Positions 1-6,680 are shown, counted from the stretch's first letter. The stretch: DNA of 9,577 bases from JAQGMJ01 sp036271855 (GCA_036271855.1 DATAZV010000284.1:1-9577), one strand, 5' to 3'. Notes: a model not told the origin generated them from the sequence alone. A program made the numbers and translations.

Positions 1-144
1 AGCGGCGCCGCGCACCTCGGCTACGTGCCCAAGGACAGTTCGGAACCTTTCCGCGCCAAGCTGGAAGCCACGCCGCCGCTGGCCGAAGACGACCCGGCGA
101 AGATTTACCAGGGCGGGGCCTACGTCAAGATGGGGCCCTACTGA
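1..144 (+). CDS. udh: Uronate dehydrogenase, C-terminal 47 residues (5' end outside window)
   Basis: Frame 1 is open from the first base to the TGA at 142-144. The visible tail contains AAHLGYVPKDSSEPFR and, near the end, YQGGAYVKMGPY. These closely resemble, from memory, the C-terminus of the Pseudomonas-type uronate dehydrogenase (a short NAD-dependent SDR of about 265-275 residues), which has HLGYVPKDSSE and YQGGAF at matching places. That cytosolic enzyme oxidises D-galacturonate and D-glucuronate with NAD+ to the aldarolactone, the first step of the oxidative hexuronate pathway. The Rossmann fold and the Tyr-Lys catalytic pair lie upstream of the window and cannot be checked. The TRAP transporter and aldarate-type dehydratase genes that follow fit this role. 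Another SDR/epimerase-family oxidoreductase is possible but less likely. Confidence 0.82.
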   Translation, partial: SGAAHLGYVPKDSSEPFRAKLEATPPLAEDDPAKIYQGGAYVKMGPY

Positions 145-376
145 TCTCCTGCGCGGGCCATTGAGGGCGCGCGATGGAGCCGGGCAAAGCGGCCGGGCGC
201 GCCGGTTCGAACCCCGCCTGCCGAATACCCCGGCCACCGGGCCTGATCCCGACGCAACAGCCCGGTCCAACAACCCGGTTTTCCTGAAACAGCAGCAAGG
301 CAAAGCATCAAGCAGGACGGCAGCATCCAGATTCAGACAATGGAAGAAACATATTTCCACTCATAGAGGAGCAATG
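145..376 (+). other. Non-coding gap between udh and dctP (232 nt)
   Basis: The dctP frame stays open upstream to an ATG at 161, but the extra residues look unlike protein and precede a clear signal peptide, so I treat this stretch as non-coding. It holds an imperfect 12-bp direct repeat (255-266 and 268-279) and a ten-base palindrome GGTTCGAACC (204-213). I see no convincing -35/-10 pair and no U-tracted terminator. Whether dctP is transcribed with udh or from its own promoter is undecided. Confidence 0.5.
365..371 (+). promoter_or_regulatory. Ribosome binding site of dctP, favouring the second of two ATGs
   Basis: AGAGGAG is a near-perfect Shine-Dalgarno. Adjacent in-frame ATGs begin at 374 and 377. 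The spacing from the last G is 2 nt to the first and 5 nt to the second, so 377 is the better start. The two differ by a single Met. Confidence 0.75.
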
Positions 377-1363
377 ATGAACAACACTTTCAAGAAACTG
401 GGCGCCGTGCTTGTCGCGGCCGCATTCGCCGCCGCCGCCGCCACGGCCTCGGCGCGCACCTTCCGTTCCGCGGATGTGCACAACAAGGATTTCCCCACCA
501 ACAAGGCGGTGCAGCACATGGGGGAGGACCTGTCCAAGGCCACCGGCGGCAAGGACACGATCAAGATTTTCGGCGACAGCTCGCTGGGCTCCGAAAAGGA
601 CACCATCGAACAGGTGAAGATCGGCGCGCTCGACATGGTGCGCGTCAATACCTCGGCCTTTCACGGCATCGTGCCGGAGTCGATGATCCCGGCCCTGCCC
701 TTCCTGTTCCGCGATCTCGGCCACTTCCGCAAGACCATGTACGGGCCGCAGGGCGACAAGATCCTGGCGGCGTTCGACAAGGCCGGCTTCGTCGGCCTGG
801 CGCTGTACGAGAGCGGCGCCCGCTCGATGTACGCCAGGAAGCCGATCAAGTCGGTGGCCGACATGAAGGGCCTGAAGGTGCGCGTGCAATCTTCCGACCT
901 GTGGGTCAGCCTGATCGGCGCGATGGGCGCCTCTGCCGCGCCGATGCCCTATGCCGAGGTCTACACGGGTCTGAAGACCGGCCTGGTCGACGCCGCCGAG
1001 AACAACTACCCCTCATACGAGGAGTCGAAGCACTTCGAGAGCGCGCCGTACTTCTCCGAAACCATGCATTCGATGCCCCCGGAAGTGCTGGTCTTTTCCA
1101 AGAAGGTCTGGGACACGCTCTCCAAGGATGAGCAGGCGGCGATCCGCAAGGCGGCCAAGGAATCGGTGCCCTATTACGTGAAACTCTGGGAAGCCAAGGA
1201 GAAGGAAGCCAAGGCTGACGTCATCAAGGGCGGCGCCAAGATCACCCCGGCTTCCGAGATCAATCGTCAGAGCTTCGTCGATGTCGAAAAGCCGGTGTGG
1301 GACAAATTCGCCAATACCCCCGAGCTCAAGGCCCTGGTCCAGGAGGTCCTCAACTCGAAGTAA
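377..1363 (+). CDS. dctP: TRAP transporter periplasmic solute-binding subunit (DctP family), probably uronate-specific
   Basis: This 328-residue protein is of normal DctP length. It starts with a Sec signal peptide: MNNTFKK, a hydrophobic Ala-rich core at residues 9-22, and a likely cut after ATASA at residue 26. The mature chain has the DctP/TRAP receptor layout. It includes the conserved KGLKVRV segment around Arg169, the arginine position that salt-bridges the ligand carboxylate in this family, and the AAENNYPSYEESKHFE region at 206-221 lining the pocket. It captures an organic acid in the periplasm and hands it to DctQM. Flanking udh and a sugar-acid dehydratase make D-galacturonate or D-glucuronate the likely ligand; this is inferred from context, not read from pocket residues. 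The gene ends 85 nt before dctQ, with a hairpin between them. Confidence 0.92.
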   Translation: MNNTFKKLGAVLVAAAFAAAAATASARTFRSADVHNKDFPTNKAVQHMGEDLSKATGGKDTIKIFGDSSLGSEKDTIEQVKIGALDMVRVNTSAFHGIVPESMIPALPFLFRDLGHFRKTMYGPQGDKILAAFDKAGFVGLALYESGARSMYARKPIKSVADMKGLKVRVQSSDLWVSLIGAMGASAAPMPYAEVYTGLKTGLVDAAENNYPSYEESKHFESAPYFSETMHSMPPEVLVFSKKVWDTLSKDEQAAIRKAAKESVPYYVKLWEAKEKEAKADVIKGGAKITPASEINRQSFVDVEKPVWDKFANTPELKALVQEVLNSK

Positions 1364-1398
1364 GGCGCATTGGCTTGGAAAAAGCGGCTTGAGAATAA

Positions 1399-1418
1399 GG
1401 CGGCCCTGCGGGGCCGCC
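1399..1418 (+). other. Intercistronic hairpin between dctP and dctQ
   Basis: A perfect 8-bp GC-only stem, GGCGGCCC (1399-1406) with GGGCCGCC (1411-1418), closes a TGCG loop. No T-tract follows, so it is not a classic terminator. In transporter operons such hairpins after the receptor gene often protect the upstream mRNA 3' end or cause partial termination, giving more receptor than permease. That role is inferred here. Confidence 0.6.
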
Positions 1419-1448
1419 GTTGCTGCGGGAAACTGGAGAAGACGATTC

Positions 1449-1997
1449 ATGACGGAACAAGAAAGCGGCCACCCGGACCCGGTGAAGGGGGTGACCAGGG
1501 GCCTGCCGTGGCTGACCGCCATCAACGCCCACCTTTCCCGCTACGCGATGTATATCGCCTGTACCTGCCTGGCGGGATTGCTCGCCGTGGTGGTCTACGG
1601 CGTGGTGCTGCGCTACGGCTTCAACCATGCCCCGCCCTTTGTCGAACAGATCGCCTTGCTGCTGGTGATTTCGGTGGCGATGTTCGGCGCCTCCGCCGGC
1701 GTGCGCGATGCCGGCCACATCGGCCTTGACTCGGCCGTGCGCCTGCTGCCGGTCAAGGCGCAGTTCTGGTGCCGGGTTCTGGTCCATCTCCTGTCCATCG
1801 TCTTCGCCCTGGCGCTGCTGGCCGGCGGCGCCGAAATGGCGCACTCCACTTCGGCCACCACGATTCCGACCCTCGGCGTGTCGGAGGCGACCCGCTACAT
1901 ACCGATTATTTCGGCCGGGATACTCATCACCCTGTTTTCGATCGAGCATCTGGTTGCGCAGTTCTGCGGCCTGGAGGTCGTGCCGTCATGGAACTGA
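1449..1997 (+). CDS. dctQ: TRAP transporter small membrane subunit (DctQ family)
   Basis: The gene encodes 182 residues, typical for DctQ. The start at 1449 is supported by GGAGA at 1435-1439, about 9 nt upstream. Four hydrophobic segments are visible at about 32-55, 64-84, 105-127 and 149-170, matching the four-helix DctQ topology. Characteristic features are the VLRYGF end of helix 1, the FVEQIALLLV start of helix 2 and the following GVRDAGHIGLD loop, which resembles the conserved R-x-G-H-I/V motif of this family. DctQ forms a complex with the large permease in the inner membrane and is needed for transport. It overlaps dctM by 10 nt, implying translational coupling. Confidence 0.93.
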   Translation: MTEQESGHPDPVKGVTRGLPWLTAINAHLSRYAMYIACTCLAGLLAVVVYGVVLRYGFNHAPPFVEQIALLLVISVAMFGASAGVRDAGHIGLDSAVRLLPVKAQFWCRVLVHLLSIVFALALLAGGAEMAHSTSATTIPTLGVSEATRYIPIISAGILITLFSIEHLVAQFCGLEVVPSWN

Positions 1998-3340
1998 CCG
2001 TCCTCTGCGTTAGCTTCATCGTCTTTCTGGTGCTGGGCGTGCCGGTGGCCTTTGCCATCGGCTTGAGTTGCCTGCTCACCTTTGCCGTCGAGGGCCTGCC
2101 GTTCGAAACCTCGATCCAGATGATGACCTCGGGGATGAACGTGTTCTCCTTCCTGGCCATCCCTTTTTTCATCTTTTCCGGCGAGCTGATGCTGCACGGC
2201 GGGATCGCCGACAAGATCGTCGCCTTCGCCCGCAGCCTGGTCGGCCACTGGAAGGGCGGCCTGGGCTTGGCCAACGTGGTGGCCTCCACCCTGTTCGGCG
2301 GCGTCTCCGGCTCGCCGGTTGCCGACACCTCCGCCATGGGCGGGGTGATGATCCCGATCATGAAGCGCGAAGGCTACAGCGCCGCCTACGCGGTCAACGT
2401 CACCACCCACGCCTCGCTCTCCGGCGCGCTGATGCCGACCTCGCACAACATGATCATCTACGCCTTTGCAGCGCAGGCGGCCAGCGGCATGATCGGCGAT
2501 CATTCCATCAAGGGCGTTTCGATCGGCGACCTGATGTTCGCCGGCCTGATCCCGGTGTTCTGGATCATGACCTGCATGCTGATCGCCGCCTACTGGCAGG
2601 CGGCGAAGTTCGGTTATCCGATGAACGTCGAAGGCAAGTCGATGATTGCCAAATTTCCGGGCTGGGGCGTGGTGCTACGCACCTTCATCGCCTCGCTTCC
2701 CGGCCTGATGGTCGTCGCCATCATCCTGATCTCGATCATGAAGGGCATCGCCACGGCCACCGAGGCAGGCGCCATCGCCGTGACCTACTCGCTCCTGCTC
2801 ACGGTATTCGCCTACCGGACGATGACACGCAAGAATCTGGTCAGGTCGCTGGCCAAGGCCTCGAAAACCACCGGCGTCATCCTGCTGTTGATCGGCGTCT
2901 CCAACATGCTGCGCTACCAGATGGCCTACCTGGAAATTCCGGACACCATCGAGGCCGCATTGATGCACGCCACCAGTTCGCCCTGGCTGATGCTGCTTTA
3001 CATCAACATCATCCAGGTGTTCCTGGGCATTTTCCTCGACATGGCGGCGCACATCCTGATCACCACGCCGCTGTTCCTGCCCCTGGCCATCGCCATGGGC
3101 GTGGGGCCGGTGCAATTCGGCATGATGCTGCTGCTCAACTGCGCCCTCGGGCTGGTGCACCCGCCGGTGGGTACCGTGCAGTTCGTCGGCTGCGCCATCG
3201 GCAAGATCTCCATCGGCGAGGCGACCAAGACAGCCTGGCCCTACTACCTGGCGATTTTCATCGCCATCAATCTGGTGACCTACGTACCCGCATTTTCGAC
3301 CTGGCTGCCGTCCATCATCACCGGGCATCCGGTCTTTTAG
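1988..3340 (+). CDS. dctM: TRAP transporter large permease subunit (DctM family)
   Basis: This 450-residue, very hydrophobic protein has the length and repeat-rich helical pattern of DctM, the elevator-type, normally Na+-driven transport subunit. Diagnostic stretches are FLAIPFFIFSGELM (55-68), GGVSGSPVADTSAMGG (104-119) and the second-half counterpart GLVHPPVGTVQFVG (388-401). These Gly/Ser/Pro-rich re-entrant hairpins form the substrate and cation sites in the family. The ATG at 1988 lies inside the end of dctQ (stop 1995-1997). An in-frame extension upstream to 1769 is merely the alternative frame of dctQ. With DctP and DctQ it completes a secondary transporter taking an organic acid into the cytosol, most likely a hexuronate given udh and the downstream dehydratase. 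Confidence 0.95.
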   Translation: MELTVLCVSFIVFLVLGVPVAFAIGLSCLLTFAVEGLPFETSIQMMTSGMNVFSFLAIPFFIFSGELMLHGGIADKIVAFARSLVGHWKGGLGLANVVASTLFGGVSGSPVADTSAMGGVMIPIMKREGYSAAYAVNVTTHASLSGALMPTSHNMIIYAFAAQAASGMIGDHSIKGVSIGDLMFAGLIPVFWIMTCMLIAAYWQAAKFGYPMNVEGKSMIAKFPGWGVVLRTFIASLPGLMVVAIILISIMKGIATATEAGAIAVTYSLLLTVFAYRTMTRKNLVRSLAKASKTTGVILLLIGVSNMLRYQMAYLEIPDTIEAALMHATSSPWLMLLYINIIQVFLGIFLDMAAHILITTPLFLPLAIAMGVGPVQFGMMLLLNCALGLVHPPVGTVQFVGCAIGKISIGEATKTAWPYYLAIFIAINLVTYVPAFSTWLPSIITGHPVF

Positions 3341-3354
3341 GGTTCCCCTCCAGA

Positions 3355-3385
3355 CCGGCATGATTGCTCCGCCATGCGGCTTTTT
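3355..3385 (+). terminator. Possible intrinsic terminator after dctM
   Basis: GCATG (3358-3362) pairs with CATGC (3373-3377). CC (3355-3356) pairs with GG (3378-3379) across one bulged G. The hairpin is followed by C and five Ts (3381-3385). The stem is short and bulged, so it is probably a weak or partial terminator 15 nt after the dctM stop. Confidence 0.4.
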
Positions 3386-3434
3386 GCATCGGATGCATGA
3401 AGGATTTGCCGTCCCGCCGCGCCTGGCGCGGGAG

Positions 3435-3440
3435 TAAAAT
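3435..3440 (+). promoter_or_regulatory. Putative -10 box for the dehydratase gene
   Basis: TAAAAT in the context GGGAGTAAAATCGGG looks like a sigma-70 -10 element and would start the mRNA near 3447. A TTGCCG at 3406-3411 is 23 nt away, too far for an ordinary -35. A GC-rich inverted repeat (CCGCGC 3417-3422, GCGCGG 3426-3431) occupies the spacer. The poor -35 suggests activator dependence or a weak promoter. Confidence 0.45.
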
Positions 3441-3453
3441 CGGGAATCTTCCC

Positions 3454-3477
3454 GCGCGCTTGTTCGCACAAGTGCGC
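3454..3477 (+). promoter_or_regulatory. Inverted repeat in the dehydratase 5' leader, candidate operator
   Basis: GCGCGCTTGT (3454-3463) and ACAAGTGCGC (3468-3477) form a 10-bp inverted repeat around TCGC; the single departure from symmetry is still a G-U pair in RNA. The core CTTGT-N4-ACAAG resembles the TTGT/ACAA half-sites bound by FadR-subfamily GntR regulators, common controllers of hexuronate genes. It starts just after the predicted transcription start, a position suited to repression. An RNA hairpin role is equally possible. Confidence 0.4.
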
Positions 3478-3500
3478 CTTATATTTGCGAGCCAGCCGCC

Positions 3501-5048
3501 ATGATTGAAATCCACGACAAGAACGTTTCCGGTCCCACCGTGCGCCTGCACCCCAACGACAACGTGGTGGTGGCGCGGGTCGATGTCGCCGCCGGCACCG
3601 AGGTGCCCTCCGAAGGCGTGAAAAGCCTGAACCGCGTGCCGCCCGGCCACAAGATCGCCACCCGCGCAATCAACAAGGGCGACCCGATCATCAAGTACAA
3701 CGTGACCATCGGCTTCGCCAAGGATGACATCGTCGCCGGCACCCTGATGCACAACCACAACATGGAGTTCCGCGAGTTCGACCGCGACTACGCCTATTGT
3801 GAGGAATACAAGCCGGTCGAGATGGTGCCGGAAGCCGAGCGCGCCACCTTCATGGGCATCATGCGTTCCGACGGGCGCGTCGGCACGCGCAACTACATCG
3901 GCATCCTTTCCACCGTGAACTGCTCGGCCACCGTCGCCCACATGGCCGCCGAGTATTTCACCCCGGAGCGGATGAAGGAGTTTCCCAACATCGACGGCGT
4001 CGCCGCCTTCGCCCACGCCACCGGCTGCGGCATGGAACTCACCGGCGAGCCGATGGACCTGCTGAGAAGGACGATGGCCGGCTACGCGCGCCACCCCAAC
4101 ATGGCGGCGGTGCTGATCGTAGGTCTCGGTTGCGAGCGCAACCAGATCCGCAACCTGATGGAAGAGCAAAAGCTCAAGGGCGGCCCAACCCTCAAGACTT
4201 TCGTCATGCAGGAAAACGGCGGCACCCGCCAGACCATCCAGGCCTGCATCGACGCAGTGAAGGAAATGCTGCCGGAAGCCAACAACGTCAAGCGCACCCG
4301 CCAGCCGGCCAGCCACATTTCGGTCGGCCTGCAATGCGGCGGCTCCGACAGTTTCTCCTCGATCACGGCCAACCCGGCGCTGGGCGCGGCGATGGACATC
4401 CTGGTGCGACACGGCGGCACCGCCATCCTCTCCGAGACCCCGGAAATCTACGGCGTCGAGCACACCCTGACGCGCCGCGCGATTACGCGTGAGGTGGGCG
4501 AAAAGCTGATCGAGCGCATCCGCTGGTGGAAAGACGTCTACACCGTCGGCCGCGATACGCAAATCAACGGCGTGGTCAGCCCCGGCAACCAGGCCGGCGG
4601 CTTGGCAAATATTTTGGAAAAGTCCCTCGGCTCCTCGATGAAGGGCGGCACCGGCCCGCTGATCGAGGTCTACAAATACGCCGAGCCCGTGACCAAGAAG
4701 GGCTTTGTGTTCATGGACACCCCGGGCTTCGACCCGGTCTCGGCCACCGGGCAGATCGCCGGCGGCGCCAACCTGATTGCGTTTACCACCGGCCGCGGCT
4801 CGATGTTCGGCGCCAAGCCGGCGCCCTCGATCAAGCTGGCGACCAACACGCCGATGTATGAAAAACTCACCGAGGACATGGACATCAACTGCGGCGTGAT
4901 CCTCGACGGCAAGAGCACCATCAATGAGATGGGCAAGGTGATCTTCGAGCGCATCCTCGCCTACGCTTCCGGCGAGCACACCAAGAGCGAAGACCTGGGC
5001 CTGGGCGACCACGAGTTCGCGCCCTGGCTGATCGGCGTGACCGGCTGA
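3501..5048 (+). CDS. UxaA/GarD-family sugar-acid dehydratase (galactarate or altronate dehydratase-like)
   Basis: The gene encodes 515 residues, in line with E. coli UxaA (about 495) and GarD (about 523). The N-terminal SAF-like domain (about 10-90) ends in TLMHNHNM, matching the His-rich UxaA segment. The main domain carries GRVGTRNYIGILSTVNCSA (125-143), GLGCERNQ (208-215), LQCGGSDSFSSITANP (277-292), SPGNQAGGLAN (360-370) and FTTGRGSMFG (428-437), all family signatures. Members are iron-dependent and remove water from altronate or galactarate. Next to udh, an aldarate such as galactarate is the more logical substrate, giving 5-keto-4-deoxy-glucarate, but the N-terminus is more UxaA-like and the sequence is not decisive. 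The ATG at 3501 has no strong Shine-Dalgarno; GCGAG at 3487-3491 is the best candidate. Confidence 0.9.
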   Translation: MIEIHDKNVSGPTVRLHPNDNVVVARVDVAAGTEVPSEGVKSLNRVPPGHKIATRAINKGDPIIKYNVTIGFAKDDIVAGTLMHNHNMEFREFDRDYAYCEEYKPVEMVPEAERATFMGIMRSDGRVGTRNYIGILSTVNCSATVAHMAAEYFTPERMKEFPNIDGVAAFAHATGCGMELTGEPMDLLRRTMAGYARHPNMAAVLIVGLGCERNQIRNLMEEQKLKGGPTLKTFVMQENGGTRQTIQACIDAVKEMLPEANNVKRTRQPASHISVGLQCGGSDSFSSITANPALGAAMDILVRHGGTAILSETPEIYGVEHTLTRRAITREVGEKLIERIRWWKDVYTVGRDTQINGVVSPGNQAGGLANILEKSLGSSMKGGTGPLIEVYKYAEPVTKKGFVFMDTPGFDPVSATGQIAGGANLIAFTTGRGSMFGAKPAPSIKLATNTPMYEKLTEDMDINCGVILDGKSTINEMGKVIFERILAYASGEHTKSEDLGLGDHEFAPWLIGVTG

Positions 5049-5073
5049 TCATCCCCAACGCAAGCACGCGAAG

Positions 5074-5099
5074 AGCCGGCGCCAGCCGGCTTTTTGTTT
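5074..5099 (+). terminator. Intrinsic terminator after the dehydratase gene
   Basis: A perfect 7-bp stem, AGCCGGC (5074-5080) with GCCGGCT (5085-5091), has a GCCA loop and is followed by a T-rich tract (TTTTTGTTT, 5091-5099). It ends the hexuronate block. The -10 box of the next gene starts two bases after it, so any -35 contact of that promoter falls within this hairpin DNA. Confidence 0.85.
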
Positions 5100-5100
5100 C

Positions 5101-5106
5101 TATAAT
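5101..5106 (+). promoter_or_regulatory. Consensus -10 box (TATAAT) of the DUF2237 gene
   Basis: A perfect TATAAT ends 6 nt before the ATG at 5113, so transcription should begin at or within a base or two of the start codon. No -35 match is visible; that position falls in the preceding terminator stem. Confidence 0.65.
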
Positions 5107-5112
5107 CCCGGT

Positions 5113-5490
5113 ATGGCCACCCCAGACACTGCCCAAAAAAACGTCCTCGGCAGCGAACTGCTGGCCTGCAGCTTTTCGCCCCTCACCGGCTTCTACCGCG
5201 ACGGCTGCTGCAAGACCGGCCCGGACGATACCGGCACCCACGTCGTCTGCACCCTGGTCAACGAGGAGTTCCTCGCCTTCTCGCGCCAGCGCGGCAATGA
5301 CCTGTCGACACCGCGCCCGGAATACCGCTTTGCGGGCTTGAAGCCCGGCGACCGCTGGTGCCTGTGCGCGCTGCGCTGGAAAGAGGCCTTCGACGCCGGC
5401 CTGGCGCCGCCGGTGGTGCTGGCCGCCACCCATGAAAAGGTGCTGGAGATCGTGCCCCTGGAACATTTGCGCGAATACGCCGCCGACTAG
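5113..5490 (+). CDS. DUF2237 family protein, function unknown
   Basis: This is a 125-residue soluble protein with no signal peptide or membrane segment. It matches the DUF2237 (COG3651) family over nearly its full length: NVLG near the N-terminus, LTGFYRDGCCKTGPDD (24-39), FSRQRGNDLSTPRPE (56-70) and GLKPGDRWCLCALRWKEA (75-92). Six cysteines (19, 32, 33, 46, 83, 85) include the CC and CxC pairs typical of the family, which could bind metal or act in redox chemistry; this is a guess and the family has no established function that I know of. It is the only ATG in a sensible position, has no Shine-Dalgarno, and seems to be a single-gene unit between a terminator and the next promoter. Confidence 0.9.
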   Translation: MATPDTAQKNVLGSELLACSFSPLTGFYRDGCCKTGPDDTGTHVVCTLVNEEFLAFSRQRGNDLSTPRPEYRFAGLKPGDRWCLCALRWKEAFDAGLAPPVVLAATHEKVLEIVPLEHLREYAAD

Positions 5491-5540
5491 GGCGCCACCC
5501 GGCCGGCCCGCAAGCAAACGGGGTCGCTGTCCGGACAGGC

Positions 5541-5569
5541 TTGCACGCGCGCGAATTTCTGGCAATATA
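5541..5569 (+). promoter_or_regulatory. Sigma-70-type promoter upstream of the Bug-family receptor gene
   Basis: TTGCAC (5541-5546) and AATATA (5564-5569) are separated by 17 nt; CAATAT one base earlier is an alternative -10 with 16-nt spacing. Transcription would start near 5576, leaving a leader of about 88 nt. A second AT-rich box, TATAAC at 5645-5650, lies just before the ribosome binding site but has no clear -35. The leader holds a nested GC hairpin (CCGCCG 5590-5595 with CGGCGG 5613-5618). Confidence 0.55.
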
Positions 5570-5663
5570 CGACCCCCCGCGCAAACAAGCCGCCGACCCG
5601 GCCGGTCAAATCCGGCGGACCTTTGCGTACTGACGATTTCTACATATAACGGGAGACCTCATC

Positions 5664-6623
5664 ATGCGTTCCACCTCGCGGGCCCTCTTGGCGCCCATTC
5701 TTCTCACGCTGCCGCTGGCGGCCGGCGCCGCCTACCCCGACCACGCGATCCGCCTGATGGTGGGCTTCGCCGCCGGCGGCGGCACCGACACCACCGCGCG
5801 CGCGATGGCGCCGAAAATGTCGGACTTCCTGGGCCAGCAGGTGGTGGTGGACAACCACCCCGGCGCCGGCGGCGCGATTGCCAATGAAATCCTCACCAAG
5901 TCGACGCCCGACGGCTACACCATCATGCTCTCCTCGGTGGGCCCGCTGACGGTGAACATGCACTTCACCAAGGTCGGCTACGACACCTTCAAGGATCAGC
6001 TGCCGGTTTCGCTCGGCGTCACTTTCCCGAACATCCTGGTGGTCAACCCGCAGGTGAAGGCGAACAACCTCGCCGAGTACGTCGCGCTCGGCAAGAGCCC
6101 GCAAGGCATCGACTACGGCTCCTCCGGCGTCGGCAGCGCCGGCCACCTCTCCGGCGCGCTGCTGAACCTGATGATCAAGGGCCATATGCAGCACATTTCC
6201 TACAAGGGCGGCGGCCCGGCCATGTCCGACCTGCTGGGCAACAACGTGGCCTCGGTATTCGCCAGCGCCCCCACGGTGGTGCCGCAGGTGAAGGCCGGCA
6301 AGATCCGCGCCCTGGCTTCCACCGGGCCGAAGCGCTTCGTCCTGCTGCCGGATGTGCCGACCATCGCCGAGTCCGGCTTCCCCGGCTATTCGGCCACCAA
6401 CTGGTACGCCTTCGTGGCGCCGGCCAAGACCCCGCGCGACATCATCATGAAACTCAACGCCGCCGTCGCCGCCGCGCAAAAGGACAAGGCCACCATCGAG
6501 CGCCTGGGCGTCGAAGGCATTGAACCCGTGCCGTCGACCCCGGAAGAAATGACCACCTTCATGCACAAGGAATACGACACCTGGGGCAAGGTGGTAAAGG
6601 CCGCCGGCATCAAGCCGGAATAG
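5664..6623 (+). CDS. Bug/TctC-family periplasmic solute-binding protein (tripartite tricarboxylate transporter receptor type)
   Basis: The gene encodes 319 residues, the usual length of Bug receptors. Residues 1-22 form a signal peptide (MRSTSR, hydrophobic core, cut near AAGA). The mature start AYPDHAIRLMVGFAAGGGTD (about 23-42) is the classic Bug N-terminus, with the ligand-loop glycines. NHPGAGGAIA (64-73), TPDGYTIML (81-89), YGSSGVGSAGHLSG (151-164), YKGGGPAMSDLL (180-191) and the LLPDVPTIAESGFPGY stretch (227-242) are also family hallmarks. Such receptors bind carboxylates, amino acids or amides. The substrate here cannot be read, and no TctA or TctB membrane gene lies in the window, so it is an orphan receptor as is common in betaproteobacteria. 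GGGAGA at 5651-5656 is a good ribosome binding site, 7 nt from the ATG. Confidence 0.93.
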   Translation: MRSTSRALLAPILLTLPLAAGAAYPDHAIRLMVGFAAGGGTDTTARAMAPKMSDFLGQQVVVDNHPGAGGAIANEILTKSTPDGYTIMLSSVGPLTVNMHFTKVGYDTFKDQLPVSLGVTFPNILVVNPQVKANNLAEYVALGKSPQGIDYGSSGVGSAGHLSGALLNLMIKGHMQHISYKGGGPAMSDLLGNNVASVFASAPTVVPQVKAGKIRALASTGPKRFVLLPDVPTIAESGFPGYSATNWYAFVAPAKTPRDIIMKLNAAVAAAQKDKATIERLGVEGIEPVPSTPEEMTTFMHKEYDTWGKVVKAAGIKPE

Positions 6624-6635
6624 GGCCCACGGCCG

Positions 6636-6661
6636 TCCGCGCCGCGCTGCTGCGGCGCGGA
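6636..6661 (+). terminator. GC-rich hairpin after the Bug-family gene, possible transcript 3' end
   Basis: TCCGCGCCGC (6636-6645) pairs perfectly with GCGGCGCGGA (6652-6661) around a 6-nt loop: 10 bp, nearly all G-C. The base run after it on the + strand is A, not T, so it does not look like a canonical intrinsic terminator; it may stabilise the 3' end or terminate weakly. It directly abuts the metH promoter region. Confidence 0.4.
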
Positions 6662-6680
6662 AAAAGACCGGCGTTCGGGG

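Noticed and set aside
201..237. tRNA 3'-end remnant or attachment site, because GCCGGTTCGAACCCCGC resembles a T-arm and a CCA lies nearby
   Set aside because: The T-stem has a mismatch, no acceptor or anticodon arm can be built around it, and there is no integrase or repeat partner in the window.
161..373. N-terminal extension of dctP back to an ATG at 161
   Set aside because: The added residues are unlike the family, would bury the signal peptide, and the strong ribosome binding site lies at 365-371.
2068..3363. Plus-strand 431-codon frame overlapping dctM
   Set aside because: It encodes an Arg/His/Asp-rich sequence with no membrane segments; the frame starting at 1988 gives a clear DctM.
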